21,625 bases of DNA, taken from positions 1 to 21,625 of the forward strand of contig DAOWCY010000121.1 in assembly GCA_030639305.1 (NCBI GenBank), in the 5' to 3' direction. The translations under genes were made by a program, and so were the position numbers. Shown here piece by piece: positions 8,054-14,607 of this stretch. The notes beneath the pieces are model-generated. The model searched no databases and was not told the origin of the DNA. It saw only the letters and a list, made by a program, of their open reading frames with translations. This stretch comes from JAGLQA01 sp023135565. GTDB lineage: Bacteria > Acidobacteriota > Aminicenantia > UBA2199. Within the stretch, counting starts at the first letter, position 1. Each line of letters starts with the position of its first letter.

Positions 8054-9211
8054 ATGTTTAAAATTGGTATCGATATTTTTCAAGAAAAAGCGGACGCCGT
8101 CTTAAAAGGGCGAAATATTGCGCTGATAACCGGCAGCAGCAATATCGACTTGAAGGGCGAACCGGTTTTCAAAATCGTAAAAAAACTAACCGGGAAAAAA
8201 CTGCAAGCTTTGTGGTCGCTGCAGCACGGTTTTTTCGTAGACAAACAGGATAATATGATCCTATCCGACTCTTTTTACTGGCCGGAATTCGATCTCCAGG
8301 TTAAGAGCCTGTATGGAGAGAAGCTGCTGCCCCGCGAAGAGTGGCTGGAGGGGATCGACGCCTTATTGGTGGATGTATTCGATGTGGGATCCCGGGTGTA
8401 TACTTTCCTGAACCACATAGTACGGATTATGAAACACCTATCCGGCAGAGATATTGCAGTAATAGTTCTCGACCGGCCCAACCCCCTGAACGGCATCGAC
8501 ATAGAAGGCAACCTTTCCCAAAAAGATTATTTTAGTATCGTCGGAGAGATACCCGTGCCCATGAGGCATGGGCTTACTGCCGGGGAATTCCTCAGTTATG
8601 CGCTCACCTATTTCAGTATCGACATCGAATTAGAAATCATAAAAATACAGGGTTGGGAGCGTAAAGATTTTTTCGACCAAACCTGGACCTATCCTTCTCC
8701 CAACATGCCGGCTTTTGCCACTGCCCTTGTCTATCCCGGGGCGGTGATGTTGGAAGGGACCAATCTTTCTGAAGGTAGGGGCGCCACCCGGCCTTTTGAA
8801 TTTGTGGGCGCTCCTTTTATAGACAATTTTCGGTTGGTCAAAGAATTAGAAAGTTTAGACCTGCCCGGGGTGACTTTTGTACCGGTTTTTTTTAAGCCCG
8901 AATTTTCTAAATTCAGCAGCGAAGTGTGCAAAGGTGTGTTGGTTACTCCCACCGCTAAATCTAAGCTGCGCAGTTTTGCCGTTTATTATGAGATCATCAG
9001 GTTAGTGAAGCGCCGTTACCCGGACCTGTTCCGCTGGCAGGAGCCGCCTTATGAATTCGAATATGAACGTCCGCCTATAGATATGATCTGCGGTTCAACT
9101 TTTTCCAGGGAGTCTATCGAAAAGAATCTCCCTTTTGCCGCGATAGAAGCCCTGATAGAGCGGGAGATCGAGCAGTACCGGGAAGAGACTGCGCCTTTTT
9201 TATTATATTGA
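8054..9211 (+). CDS. namZ: NamZ-like exo-beta-N-acetylmuramidase (DUF1343)
   Basis: 385 residues from the ATG at 8054. The frame is open further upstream to 7979, but that part only translates the repeat. GGAGG at 8042-8046 supports the later start. Family signatures run in order: a QHG motif followed by QDNM, SLYGE, VDVFDVGSRVYTF, VLDRPNPLNG, PMRHGLTAGE, PSPNMP and EGTNLSEGRGATRPFE. DUF1343 founders such as Bacillus NamZ remove N-acetylmuramic acid from the non-reducing ends of peptidoglycan fragments. Many family members have EHG where this one has QHG; as far as I recall, a QHG...QDNM subgroup exists, so this may be a subfamily trait rather than damage. No signal peptide is visible from this start, so a cytoplasmic or non-classical location is implied, fitting muropeptide recycling. 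The family is certain; the substrate is inferred. Confidence 0.85.
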   Translation: MFKIGIDIFQEKADAVLKGRNIALITGSSNIDLKGEPVFKIVKKLTGKKLQALWSLQHGFFVDKQDNMILSDSFYWPEFDLQVKSLYGEKLLPREEWLEGIDALLVDVFDVGSRVYTFLNHIVRIMKHLSGRDIAVIVLDRPNPLNGIDIEGNLSQKDYFSIVGEIPVPMRHGLTAGEFLSYALTYFSIDIELEIIKIQGWERKDFFDQTWTYPSPNMPAFATALVYPGAVMLEGTNLSEGRGATRPFEFVGAPFIDNFRLVKELESLDLPGVTFVPVFFKPEFSKFSSEVCKGVLVTPTAKSKLRSFAVYYEIIRLVKRRYPDLFRWQEPPYEFEYERPPIDMICGSTFSRESIEKNLPFAAIEALIEREIEQYREETAPFLLY

Positions 9212-9282
9212 GCGAGTTTTTGCAGTGCATTCATCATCGTGGTCTCGATGACGACCGGGCGATAGAATTTTCCGATATTATT

Positions 9283-9310
9283 TTGGTATTGGCCCTATTC
9301 ATGGTATAAT
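9283..9310 (+). promoter_or_regulatory. fabF promoter, apparently leaderless
   Basis: TTGGTA (9283-9288), 16 bases, then a consensus TATAAT (9305-9310). Only six bases (ATCACC) separate the -10 box from the ATG at 9317, so the expected transcript start coincides with the start codon. No Shine-Dalgarno sequence is present upstream, which fits a leaderless mRNA. Confidence 0.65.
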
Positions 9311-9316
9311 ATCACC

Positions 9317-10567
9317 ATGACAAAGAATAGAATCGTTGTAACAGGATTGGGAGTGGTCTCTCCTGTCGGTATAGGTATAGAACAATTCTGGACGGCATTG
9401 ATGGCCGGGAAAAACGGGGTTGCACCGATCAGCGGTTTCGATACCACCGACTTCTCTTCAAAAATAGCTGCGGAAGTTAAAGATTTTGACCCGGGAGATT
9501 GGGTCGATGCCAAAATCGCTAAAAGAACGGATAGGTTTATCCACTTCAGCCTGGCTGCTTCAACTATGGCTGTGGAAGATGCCGGTCTCGATGACTTTCC
9601 TTTTGACGGGAACAGGGCCGGCGTGATTATCGGTTCCGGTATCGGTGGTTCCGCTACCATAGAAGATGGCCACGATAGACTGAAGGAAAAAGGCCCCAGA
9701 GGGATGAGCCCTTTCTTCATATCGAAACTGCTTATAAATATGGGCGCTTCCATGGTCTCGATTAAATACGGTTTAAAGGGGCATGTGTCGGCTCTATCCA
9801 TGGCCTGTTCAACCGGTGCCAATGCCATCGGCGATGCGGCCCGGATATTGGAGCGAGGCGACGCGGACATTATGCTGGCAGGAGGATCAGAGGCGTCTAT
9901 AACGCCCCTGGCTTATGGTGGATTTTGCGCCACCCGGTCTATGTCCCGGAGAAACGATCAGCCGGAAAAAGCCAGCCGCCCTTTTGATAAGAACCGGGAT
10001 GGCTTTGTGATGGGAGAGGGCGCCGGTGTAGCGGTTTTAGAAACGCTGGCACATGCCCGCGGGCGCGGCGCTCGCATTTACGCTGAACTTGCCGGGTACG
10101 GCAATACTACCGATGCCTATCACTTTACAGCGCCCCAACCTTCGGGAGACGGCATGGCCCGCTCGATGCTCAGGGCGCTCGATGACGGCGGTATTAGCCC
10201 CGGCGATGTAGGCTATATTAATGCCCACGGTACTTCGACAATCTTAAACGATAAGATTGAAAGCCTGGCTATTCAAAAAGTCTTCGACAGCCGGGCAAAA
10301 AAATTAAAGATCAGTTCCATAAAATCCATGATCGGCCACTTGTTGGCTGCTTCCGGGGCTGTGGAATTTACAGCCACAGTCATGAGTATCTTCACCGGTG
10401 TGGTTCCCCCCACCATCAACTACGAAGAACCGGACCCGGAATGTCCCTTAGATTATGTTATCGAGGGAGCAGAAGCCATCGACTTAGAAGTTGCCCTGAG
10501 CAATTCTTTCGGTTTTGGTGGTGGCAATGTGACTCTTGCTGTTAGAAAATTTCGGAGTGAAACATGA
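9317..10567 (+). CDS. fabF: Beta-ketoacyl-ACP synthase II
   Basis: 416 residues, full length for KAS II. It elongates acyl-ACP with malonyl-ACP in type II fatty acid synthesis. The thiolase-fold triad is intact: Cys164 in SMACSTGANAIG, His304 in NAHGTSTILND and His341 in SMIGHLLAASGAVE, with Lys336 preceding. Further signatures are GLGVVSPVG (11-19), RPFDKNRDGFVMGEGAG (221-237) and the terminal NSFGFGGGN (396-404). Its stop overlaps the next gene, a FabK/NMO-like flavoprotein, by four bases (ATGA). No acyl carrier protein, fabG or fabD is adjacent. Type II versus a specialised KAS paralogue cannot be separated by sequence reading alone, but all catalytic residues are present. Confidence 0.93.
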   Translation: MTKNRIVVTGLGVVSPVGIGIEQFWTALMAGKNGVAPISGFDTTDFSSKIAAEVKDFDPGDWVDAKIAKRTDRFIHFSLAASTMAVEDAGLDDFPFDGNRAGVIIGSGIGGSATIEDGHDRLKEKGPRGMSPFFISKLLINMGASMVSIKYGLKGHVSALSMACSTGANAIGDAARILERGDADIMLAGGSEASITPLAYGGFCATRSMSRRNDQPEKASRPFDKNRDGFVMGEGAGVAVLETLAHARGRGARIYAELAGYGNTTDAYHFTAPQPSGDGMARSMLRALDDGGISPGDVGYINAHGTSTILNDKIESLAIQKVFDSRAKKLKISSIKSMIGHLLAASGAVEFTATVMSIFTGVVPPTINYEEPDPECPLDYVIEGAEAIDLEVALSNSFGFGGGNVTLAVRKFRSET

Positions 10568-11637
10568 AAATCCCAAAACTCCAAATCGGTAATATTACCG
10601 CGGAATTACCGATCATCCAGGGCGGTATGGGAGTAAGGGTGTCCCTGTCATCCCTGGCTTCCGCCGTGGCTAACGAGGGTGGTATAGGCACTATTGCCAG
10701 TGTCGGGCTGGGTGATTTAGAGATTCTGGAGCGTGAATTTGTAAAACAATCGAGTGGAGCCCTGACCAAAGAAGTTCGTAAGGCAAGAAGTATGTGCAAT
10801 TCAAAGGGGCATATCGCCGTCAATATTATGGGTGTGCTCAGCAATTCAGACGACCTGGTCAGGGCCGCTGTAGAAGCTGGAGCCCAGATCATCGTTTATG
10901 GCGCCGGCCTGCCCATAAACCTGCCTACACTGGTAGAGGACAGCCCGGTAAATCTTGTTCCGATAGTAAGTTCCGCCAGGGTAGCGAATTTAATACTTAA
11001 AGTTTGGGATAAACGCTATAATAGGACTGTAGACGGTTTTATTATAGAAGGCCCTTTAGCAGGAGGTCATCTCGGTTTTTCGGAGGAGCAGCTCAGGGAC
11101 CCGCAAAATTTTTCTCTCGATAAGATCCTACCTGAAGTAATGGAAACAGTGAAAGAATACGAGGATAAATTTGGGCAGAAGATTCCCCTTATCGCGGCTG
11201 GGGGTATTTTTACCGGCCGGGATATAGCCCGGATGCTCTCCCTCGGCGCATCGGGAGTGCAGATGGCCACCCGTTTCGTATGCACCGAGGAGTGCGATGT
11301 GTCGCCGGAATTCAAGCAAGCCTACCTCGATCTCAAGGAAGAGGATATTACTATTATTAAGAGTCCCGCCGGTTTGCCGGGACGGGCCATTCGCAACAAG
11401 TTTTTAAAGGGCCTGGAAACCCATGTGAAGTTAAAAATCAGATGTCCTTACAAATGTCTTACTACATGCAAAATAACGGAAGCAAGGTATTGTATTGCCA
11501 GGGCTCTTTTGAATTCCTATTTCGGCAAGGTAGACGAGGGTCTTATCTTCTGCGGGCAGAATGCCCACCGCATCGAAAAGATCGTAACGGTTAAGGAACT
11601 TATAGCTGAACTTAAGACCGAATTAGAAGCAGCGTAG
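10564..11637 (+). CDS. FabK/nitronate monooxygenase-like FMN-dependent flavoprotein
   Basis: 357 residues, TIM-barrel NPD family. Visible landmarks are PIIQGGMGVRVS (16-27), HIAVNIM (83-89), EGPLAGGHLGF (162-172, with the family histidine), PLIAAGGIFTGRDIARMLSLGA (208-229) and GVQMATRFV (231-239). A C-terminal cluster, CPYKCLTTC (294-302) with Cys310, follows the barrel and is typical of one long NMO/FabK-like subgroup. Family members either oxidise nitronates or reduce enoyl-ACP. The four-base overlap with fabF makes a FabK-like enoyl-ACP reductase, or another acyl-related role, the better guess, but this is inference. The cysteine spacing could suit a metal site; nothing here proves it. Confidence 0.85.
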   Translation: MKIPKLQIGNITAELPIIQGGMGVRVSLSSLASAVANEGGIGTIASVGLGDLEILEREFVKQSSGALTKEVRKARSMCNSKGHIAVNIMGVLSNSDDLVRAAVEAGAQIIVYGAGLPINLPTLVEDSPVNLVPIVSSARVANLILKVWDKRYNRTVDGFIIEGPLAGGHLGFSEEQLRDPQNFSLDKILPEVMETVKEYEDKFGQKIPLIAAGGIFTGRDIARMLSLGASGVQMATRFVCTEECDVSPEFKQAYLDLKEEDITIIKSPAGLPGRAIRNKFLKGLETHVKLKIRCPYKCLTTCKITEARYCIARALLNSYFGKVDEGLIFCGQNAHRIEKIVTVKELIAELKTELEAA

Positions 11638-11661
11638 AACAAAGGGCATTTAGCATTTAAA

Positions 11662-11687
11662 CAATGAGCAATGAGCAATGAGCAATT
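11662..11687. repeat. CAATGAG heptamer tandem repeat
   Basis: Three complete CAATGAG units plus a partial fourth (CAATTA), directly after the flavoprotein gene. On the complementary strand it encodes the LLIAHCSLLIA-type peptide seen as an artefact in many environmental genomes. It is probably a simple slippage repeat. Confidence 0.85.
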
Positions 11688-12033
11688 AACATCCGACAAG
11701 GGCTGCTGCTGTCCGATGCTAAATTTTCAATGCTCCGCATCCGTTCAAGAGTAAAAAAAATTAGCCTCCCGGCAAGTCTCGAGAGGGTTAACACACCCCG
11801 TCGCTTCGGGGAAAAAAAAGAAAACCCCCTCAGCGCCACCCCTCTCAAGAGGGGACTGTGCTCGACGAACTCTGAAAGGGCTGGGACTGTATTCTTTCCT
11901 GCCCCTCGCCCCGTGGGTGTCAACGAAGAGAAATTTTTGCCTGCCGCCAGTTTTTTTTCAACATACCAACGGACCGAGTACATTTCACACACACTACAGG
12001 TAAAAATATCGATCTTTGAAAGGTGAAAAAAAA

Positions 12034-12106
12034 CTGCCCGACACACTATATGTGGGAAAAATGGCTGATTTTGGGGTAAAAAAAAGGGGCCGGTAGTGTG
12101 CGGGGG
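12034..12106. repeat. Imperfect inverted repeat around an A-rich spacer
   Basis: CTGCCCGACACACTA (12034-12048) is complementary, with one mismatch or bulge, to TAGTGTGCGGGGG (12094-12106), leaving a spacer of about 45 bases with A- and G-rich tracts. It could be the ends of a small palindromic element or a cruciform. No coding content is inside. Confidence 0.5.
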
Positions 12107-12143
12107 CTGAGAATGCGCCTGTAGAGCGGGTGTTGGTTTTTCG

Positions 12144-12188
12144 TTTGGTTTACATAATCTCACAATTCCGACCTACTCCGACGTACAC
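12144..12188 (+). repeat. Left direct repeat flanking the TIR/NDT-like gene
   Basis: It starts TTTGGTTTACATAAT and ends TCCGACCTACTCCGACGT. About 33 of 41 aligned positions, with one gap, match the right copy at 13471-13513. Between them lie the promoter and whole coding region of the AT-rich gene. Confidence 0.6.
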
Positions 12189-12279
12189 ACTTTTTTTGTA
12201 ATTTCCTTTCTCAACCCCACAAATCGCCTGAAATCGCCCCCATGATACCACGATTTTTTTTAGAAAACAATATAAAAAG

Positions 12280-12307
12280 TTGACTTATTTTAAAATTATA
12301 CTATAAT
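12280..12307 (+). promoter_or_regulatory. Strong promoter of the TIR/NDT-like gene, leaderless type
   Basis: TTGACT (12280-12285), a 16-base spacer and a perfect TATAAT (12302-12307). Only five bases separate the -10 box from the ATG at 12313, and no Shine-Dalgarno sequence is present, so the transcript should begin at or inside the start codon. Confidence 0.7.
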
Positions 12308-12312
12308 ATGAT

Positions 12313-13398
12313 ATGGAAAAAAAAACAGCATTTGTTATCATGCCATTTGATAAGGCTTTCGACAGTATATACAAAAAATTTATCAAGGAATCACTGGAGG
12401 AAGTTGGCTTTAAAACGGTTCGCGCAGACGATATAAGCAACCAGCAAAATATACTCCAAATCATTGTATCAGGCATAAATTCGGCGGATTTAGTAGTTGC
12501 AGACCTTACAAATTCAAATCCAAACGTATACTATGAAGTGGGTATTGCCCATACGCTGAATAAGCCAACAATTTTCTTAATTCAAGAAGTTGATGATATC
12601 CCTTTCGATCTTCGCTCATACAACGTTTTATGGTATTCAACTCATTTTGAACAATTTGAAGAAAGCCGAAAGAAATTGACTAAAATTGCTCAAGAATTTT
12701 TTAAAGATGAAATTCTTTATAGTAACCCAGTTAATGATTTCCTTGCCGCTGGTCATCACCTTGAGCTTCGACCTTCAACTGAAATTCAGACAACAGAAAA
12801 ACAGAACCAATTAGCGAGGGACAGCGGGGAAAACAAAGGATATATTGATCATATTCTGGCTGTTGAAGAAGGTTATGCAAGGTTGACCGAAGCAATGAAT
12901 ACTATAGTTGAGGCTCAAAAACAGATTACTTCAGAGACATACAATTTCGGTGATAGAATAAAGAAAGCTAAATCATCTGGAGGTAGTAAAACCACCAGCC
13001 AAATAATGGCACTTTGTCAAGTATACTCAAAACAATTGGATGTGTATTCAGATGTCCTAAAAAGGGGCAACGATGATTACGAGTCGGTCTCAAAAAATGT
13101 GCAAAATAGCCTTGAGTATATTGTGATTTTTCAACACAAATTTTCAGAGGAAAACAAAGATCAGACAAAGTCTTTTCTTGACAACTTAATACCATTGAAA
13201 CACAATATGGTTGAATTATCTATAGCCGTCTCAAATCAACGTGCTCAAATAGATGAATCTATTACTAGTTTTGAGCGAAAAATTACATTGGCTGCTAAAT
13301 CTGTTATGTATGAATTAAATCGATTAGCCGCAAATCTTGCGACATTCATTTCTTCCATAGAACGTGCGTTTCAAGCGGCGGAAAAATTAAGCTCCTAA
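12313..13398 (+). CDS. Nucleoside-deoxyribosyltransferase/TIR-like N-terminal domain with helical C-terminus
   Basis: 361 residues. The first 130 form a Rossmann-like domain of the nucleoside 2-deoxyribosyltransferase/TIR-like type: AFVIMPFD (6-13) as strand 1, VVADLT (61-66), then NPNVYYEVGIAH (69-80), whose Glu75 occupies the usual catalytic glutamate position, and KPTIFLI (84-90). Such domains cleave N-glycosidic bonds of nucleosides or NAD-like molecules, and several act as effectors in bacterial immunity. Residues 175-361 are almost entirely helical, rich in Glu, Lys, Gln and Ser, and free of membrane segments, so they may oligomerise. The gene is clearly richer in A and T than its neighbours, is monocistronic, and is bracketed by direct repeats, all pointing to acquisition. 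A role in defence is inferred; a regulatory or metabolic role is possible. Confidence 0.75.
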   Translation: MEKKTAFVIMPFDKAFDSIYKKFIKESLEEVGFKTVRADDISNQQNILQIIVSGINSADLVVADLTNSNPNVYYEVGIAHTLNKPTIFLIQEVDDIPFDLRSYNVLWYSTHFEQFEESRKKLTKIAQEFFKDEILYSNPVNDFLAAGHHLELRPSTEIQTTEKQNQLARDSGENKGYIDHILAVEEGYARLTEAMNTIVEAQKQITSETYNFGDRIKKAKSSGGSKTTSQIMALCQVYSKQLDVYSDVLKRGNDDYESVSKNVQNSLEYIVIFQHKFSEENKDQTKSFLDNLIPLKHNMVELSIAVSNQRAQIDESITSFERKITLAAKSVMYELNRLAANLATFISSIERAFQAAEKLSS

Positions 13399-13648
13399 AA
13401 AAAGACCAGCACGTTTAACCGCTCCCCGGTGGCAGGAGGTGGATTAACAATCAGGAACACGCCCTGGAAGTTTGGTTAACATAATTGCCCATATCCGACT
13501 TATCCGACGTGACGGACGTTTGACGGGTTGTGAATACTATGGAACGGTGGGTGCAAATGATCAAAAGAAAAGGATTAGTAAGTTCATGAAAAATTGTTTT
13601 AGTCTGCCCCCTAAAATTCTCACAATAATCAAAACTCAGTCTTCGTCA
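13399..13648. other. Intergenic region between convergent genes
   Basis: 250 bases between the TIR/NDT-like gene (plus) and the DUF2442 gene (minus). It holds the right direct repeat (13471-13513) and, next to it, further GACG-rich repetition (CCGACGTGACGGACG). No convincing hairpin terminator is seen, and the small plus-strand frame here is a translation of the repeat. Confidence 0.55.
13471..13513 (+). repeat. Right direct repeat flanking the TIR/NDT-like gene
   Basis: TTTGGTTAACATAAT at the left end and TCCGACTTATCCGACGT at the right end match the copy at 12144-12188 in the same orientation, 1327 bases away. Divergence of the copies suggests an old event or a common intergenic element. 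Confidence 0.6.
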
Positions 13649-13963
13649 TCACTGTATTATTTCTTTCACTTGACGTTTTTCAAGCCATTTTTTTAGCGAC
13701 GTTTGACTTTCACTCGATGGCTTTCCTGCTAATAACCCTTCTACACTAATATCTTCATCTATTTCTTCCCAGTGAATTCCATGTCCTCCACCAATTAAAC
13801 GCCAACTATTACGCTCTTCCCGTGTAGCGTGAAGGAGTCGTGGGAACCAGGCTAACGGAGTAATGATACTCCTACCGTCACTTAAATCCACAGTCAAAGA
13901 ATCGGAAGTAACCTTAACATTCCTTGCATATGGGATTTGAACATTAACCATTAAAGTATTCAT
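13649..13963 (-). CDS. DUF2442 protein, probable antitoxin-like partner
   Basis: 104 residues. The DUF2442 hallmark is present: LTVDLSDGRSIITPLAWFPRL (23-43), then GGGHGIHWEEIDEDISVEGLLAG (58-80). Members are small proteins usually encoded next to DUF4160 and have been proposed as antitoxins or DNA-binding regulators, largely by gene neighbourhood. The first ATG at 13963 overlaps the end of DUF4160 by 20 bases and has a GGAG motif (complement of CTCC at 13971-13974) at good spacing; the internal ATG at residue 5 is an alternative. The C-terminal tail KKWLEKRQVKEIIQ is basic. Confidence 0.85.
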   Translation of the reverse strand: MNTLMVNVQIPYARNVKVTSDSLTVDLSDGRSIITPLAWFPRLLHATREERNSWRLIGGGHGIHWEEIDEDISVEGLLAGKPSSESQTSLKKWLEKRQVKEIIQ

Positions 13964-14180
13964 GCCATTTCTCCAGGATTTCCCCCTGATGTTCTCTGAC
14001 TATATCTTGAATACGGGAAATCTCTTTGCGTTTAAAACCACCACTATTCTGCAATCTAACCGGATCGAGCCAAAACTTTGCGATTCTATCATCCCGTTCG
14101 ACGTGAATATGTGGCGGCTCATCTCCATCAGCGGAATAAAAGAAAAATCGATATGGGCCGATTCTTAAAACGGTCGGCAT
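13944..14180 (-). CDS. DUF4160 protein, probable toxin-like partner
   Basis: 78 residues, complete for the family. The signature PYRFFFYSADGDEPPHIHVERD (8-29) with the PPHIHV core, followed by AKFWLDPVRL (34-43), is diagnostic of DUF4160. The C-terminal helix (EISRIQDIVREHQGEILEKW) is also typical. The pair DUF4160-DUF2442 is very common in accessory regions and is generally suspected to be a toxin-antitoxin module; biochemical proof is not known to me. The gene overlaps the following DUF2442 by 20 bases and is itself overlapped at its start by a small upstream frame. Confidence 0.88.
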   Translation of the reverse strand: MPTVLRIGPYRFFFYSADGDEPPHIHVERDDRIAKFWLDPVRLQNSGGFKRKEISRIQDIVREHQGEILEKWHEYFNG

Positions 14181-14299
14181 ATTATTCTCTTGGGGCGTAT
14201 CGCAAGTTCGGCAAAAATCAAGCTTCCGCCCTTAGGAGTCTGAAGGTTAAAAATTGACTCCTTGGACGAAGCAAACTCATCTATTGTCGGTTTCACCAT
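14165..14299 (-). CDS. Possible small ORF or gene remnant upstream of DUF4160
   Basis: 44 codons from ATG (14299) to TAA (14165-14167), overlapping the DUF4160 start by 16 bases. The frame is open upstream to a stop at 14405-14407, and the extra translation (for example FPDLCYSIKEVGQDKRFRLI) looks protein-like rather than random. It could be the tail of a truncated gene, a third member of the module using a non-ATG start, or chance. I recognise no family. There is no good Shine-Dalgarno sequence before the ATG. Confidence 0.3.
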   Translation of the reverse strand: MVKPTIDEFASSKESIFNLQTPKGGSLIFAELAIRPKRIICRPF

Positions 14300-14607
14300 G
14301 ATCAACCTAAATCTTTTATCCTGACCGACTTCTTTTATTGAATAACATAAATCAGGAAAAATTTCAACTATTTGAGAGAAAAAATCAAAGATTAGAGATT
14401 TTGATTATGGGGATGGTGGCGCACAAAATTATGGGAATTATGGAGACGCTCATTATAAAAGGGGATCATCACCGATTGATTATTCTTCGACAGCAGCCGA
14501 TTCCCGGTCGCTACCTACCGGCGGCCGGCCTTTAGAGACCGATTGGGGTATATAAAAAAATTTATATGGTCGAGCACAAAGTTAAGCCGGCGTATTTTTT
14601 TCAATCT
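14300..14607. other. Intergenic stretch without a supported gene
   Basis: Apart from the upstream extension of the small minus-strand frame (to 14404), I see only a GC-rich palindromic stretch (CCGGCGGCCGG, near 14517-14530) and AT-rich DNA. Short plus-strand frames here lack ribosome-binding sites and family resemblance. Confidence 0.5.

Larger units (their letters stand above)
11638..12312. other. Long intergenic region with hairpins and short repeats, no convincing gene
   Basis: 675 bases. It contains the CAATGAG tandem repeat, two strong hairpins (CCCCG...CGGGG at 11796-11811, followed by A-tracts, and CCCCTCT-CA-AGAGGGG at 11839-11854), homopolymer A and T tracts, an inverted repeat at 12034-12106 and the left direct repeat of the TIR/NDT-like gene. 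Overlapping frames exist on both strands (98 codons plus, 168 codons minus), but both are low-complexity translations of these repeats and resemble no family. Confidence 0.7.

Noticed and set aside
9234..9251. Hairpin TCATCG-TGGTCT-CGATGA after the NamZ-like gene as terminator
   Set aside because: The six-base stem is weak and no T-run follows.
11796..11811. CCCCG...CGGGG hairpin as a terminator of the fabF operon
   Set aside because: It is about 160 bases past the stop and is followed by A residues, not T residues, on the plus strand.
11657..12163. 168-codon minus-strand and 98-codon plus-strand frames in the long gap
   Set aside because: Both are repeat translations (including the LLIAHCSLLI-type peptide) with no family resemblance or ribosome-binding site.
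13472..13696. 74-codon plus-strand frame after the TIR/NDT-like gene
   Set aside because: It begins inside the direct repeat and runs into the DUF2442 gene on the other strand; no family signal.
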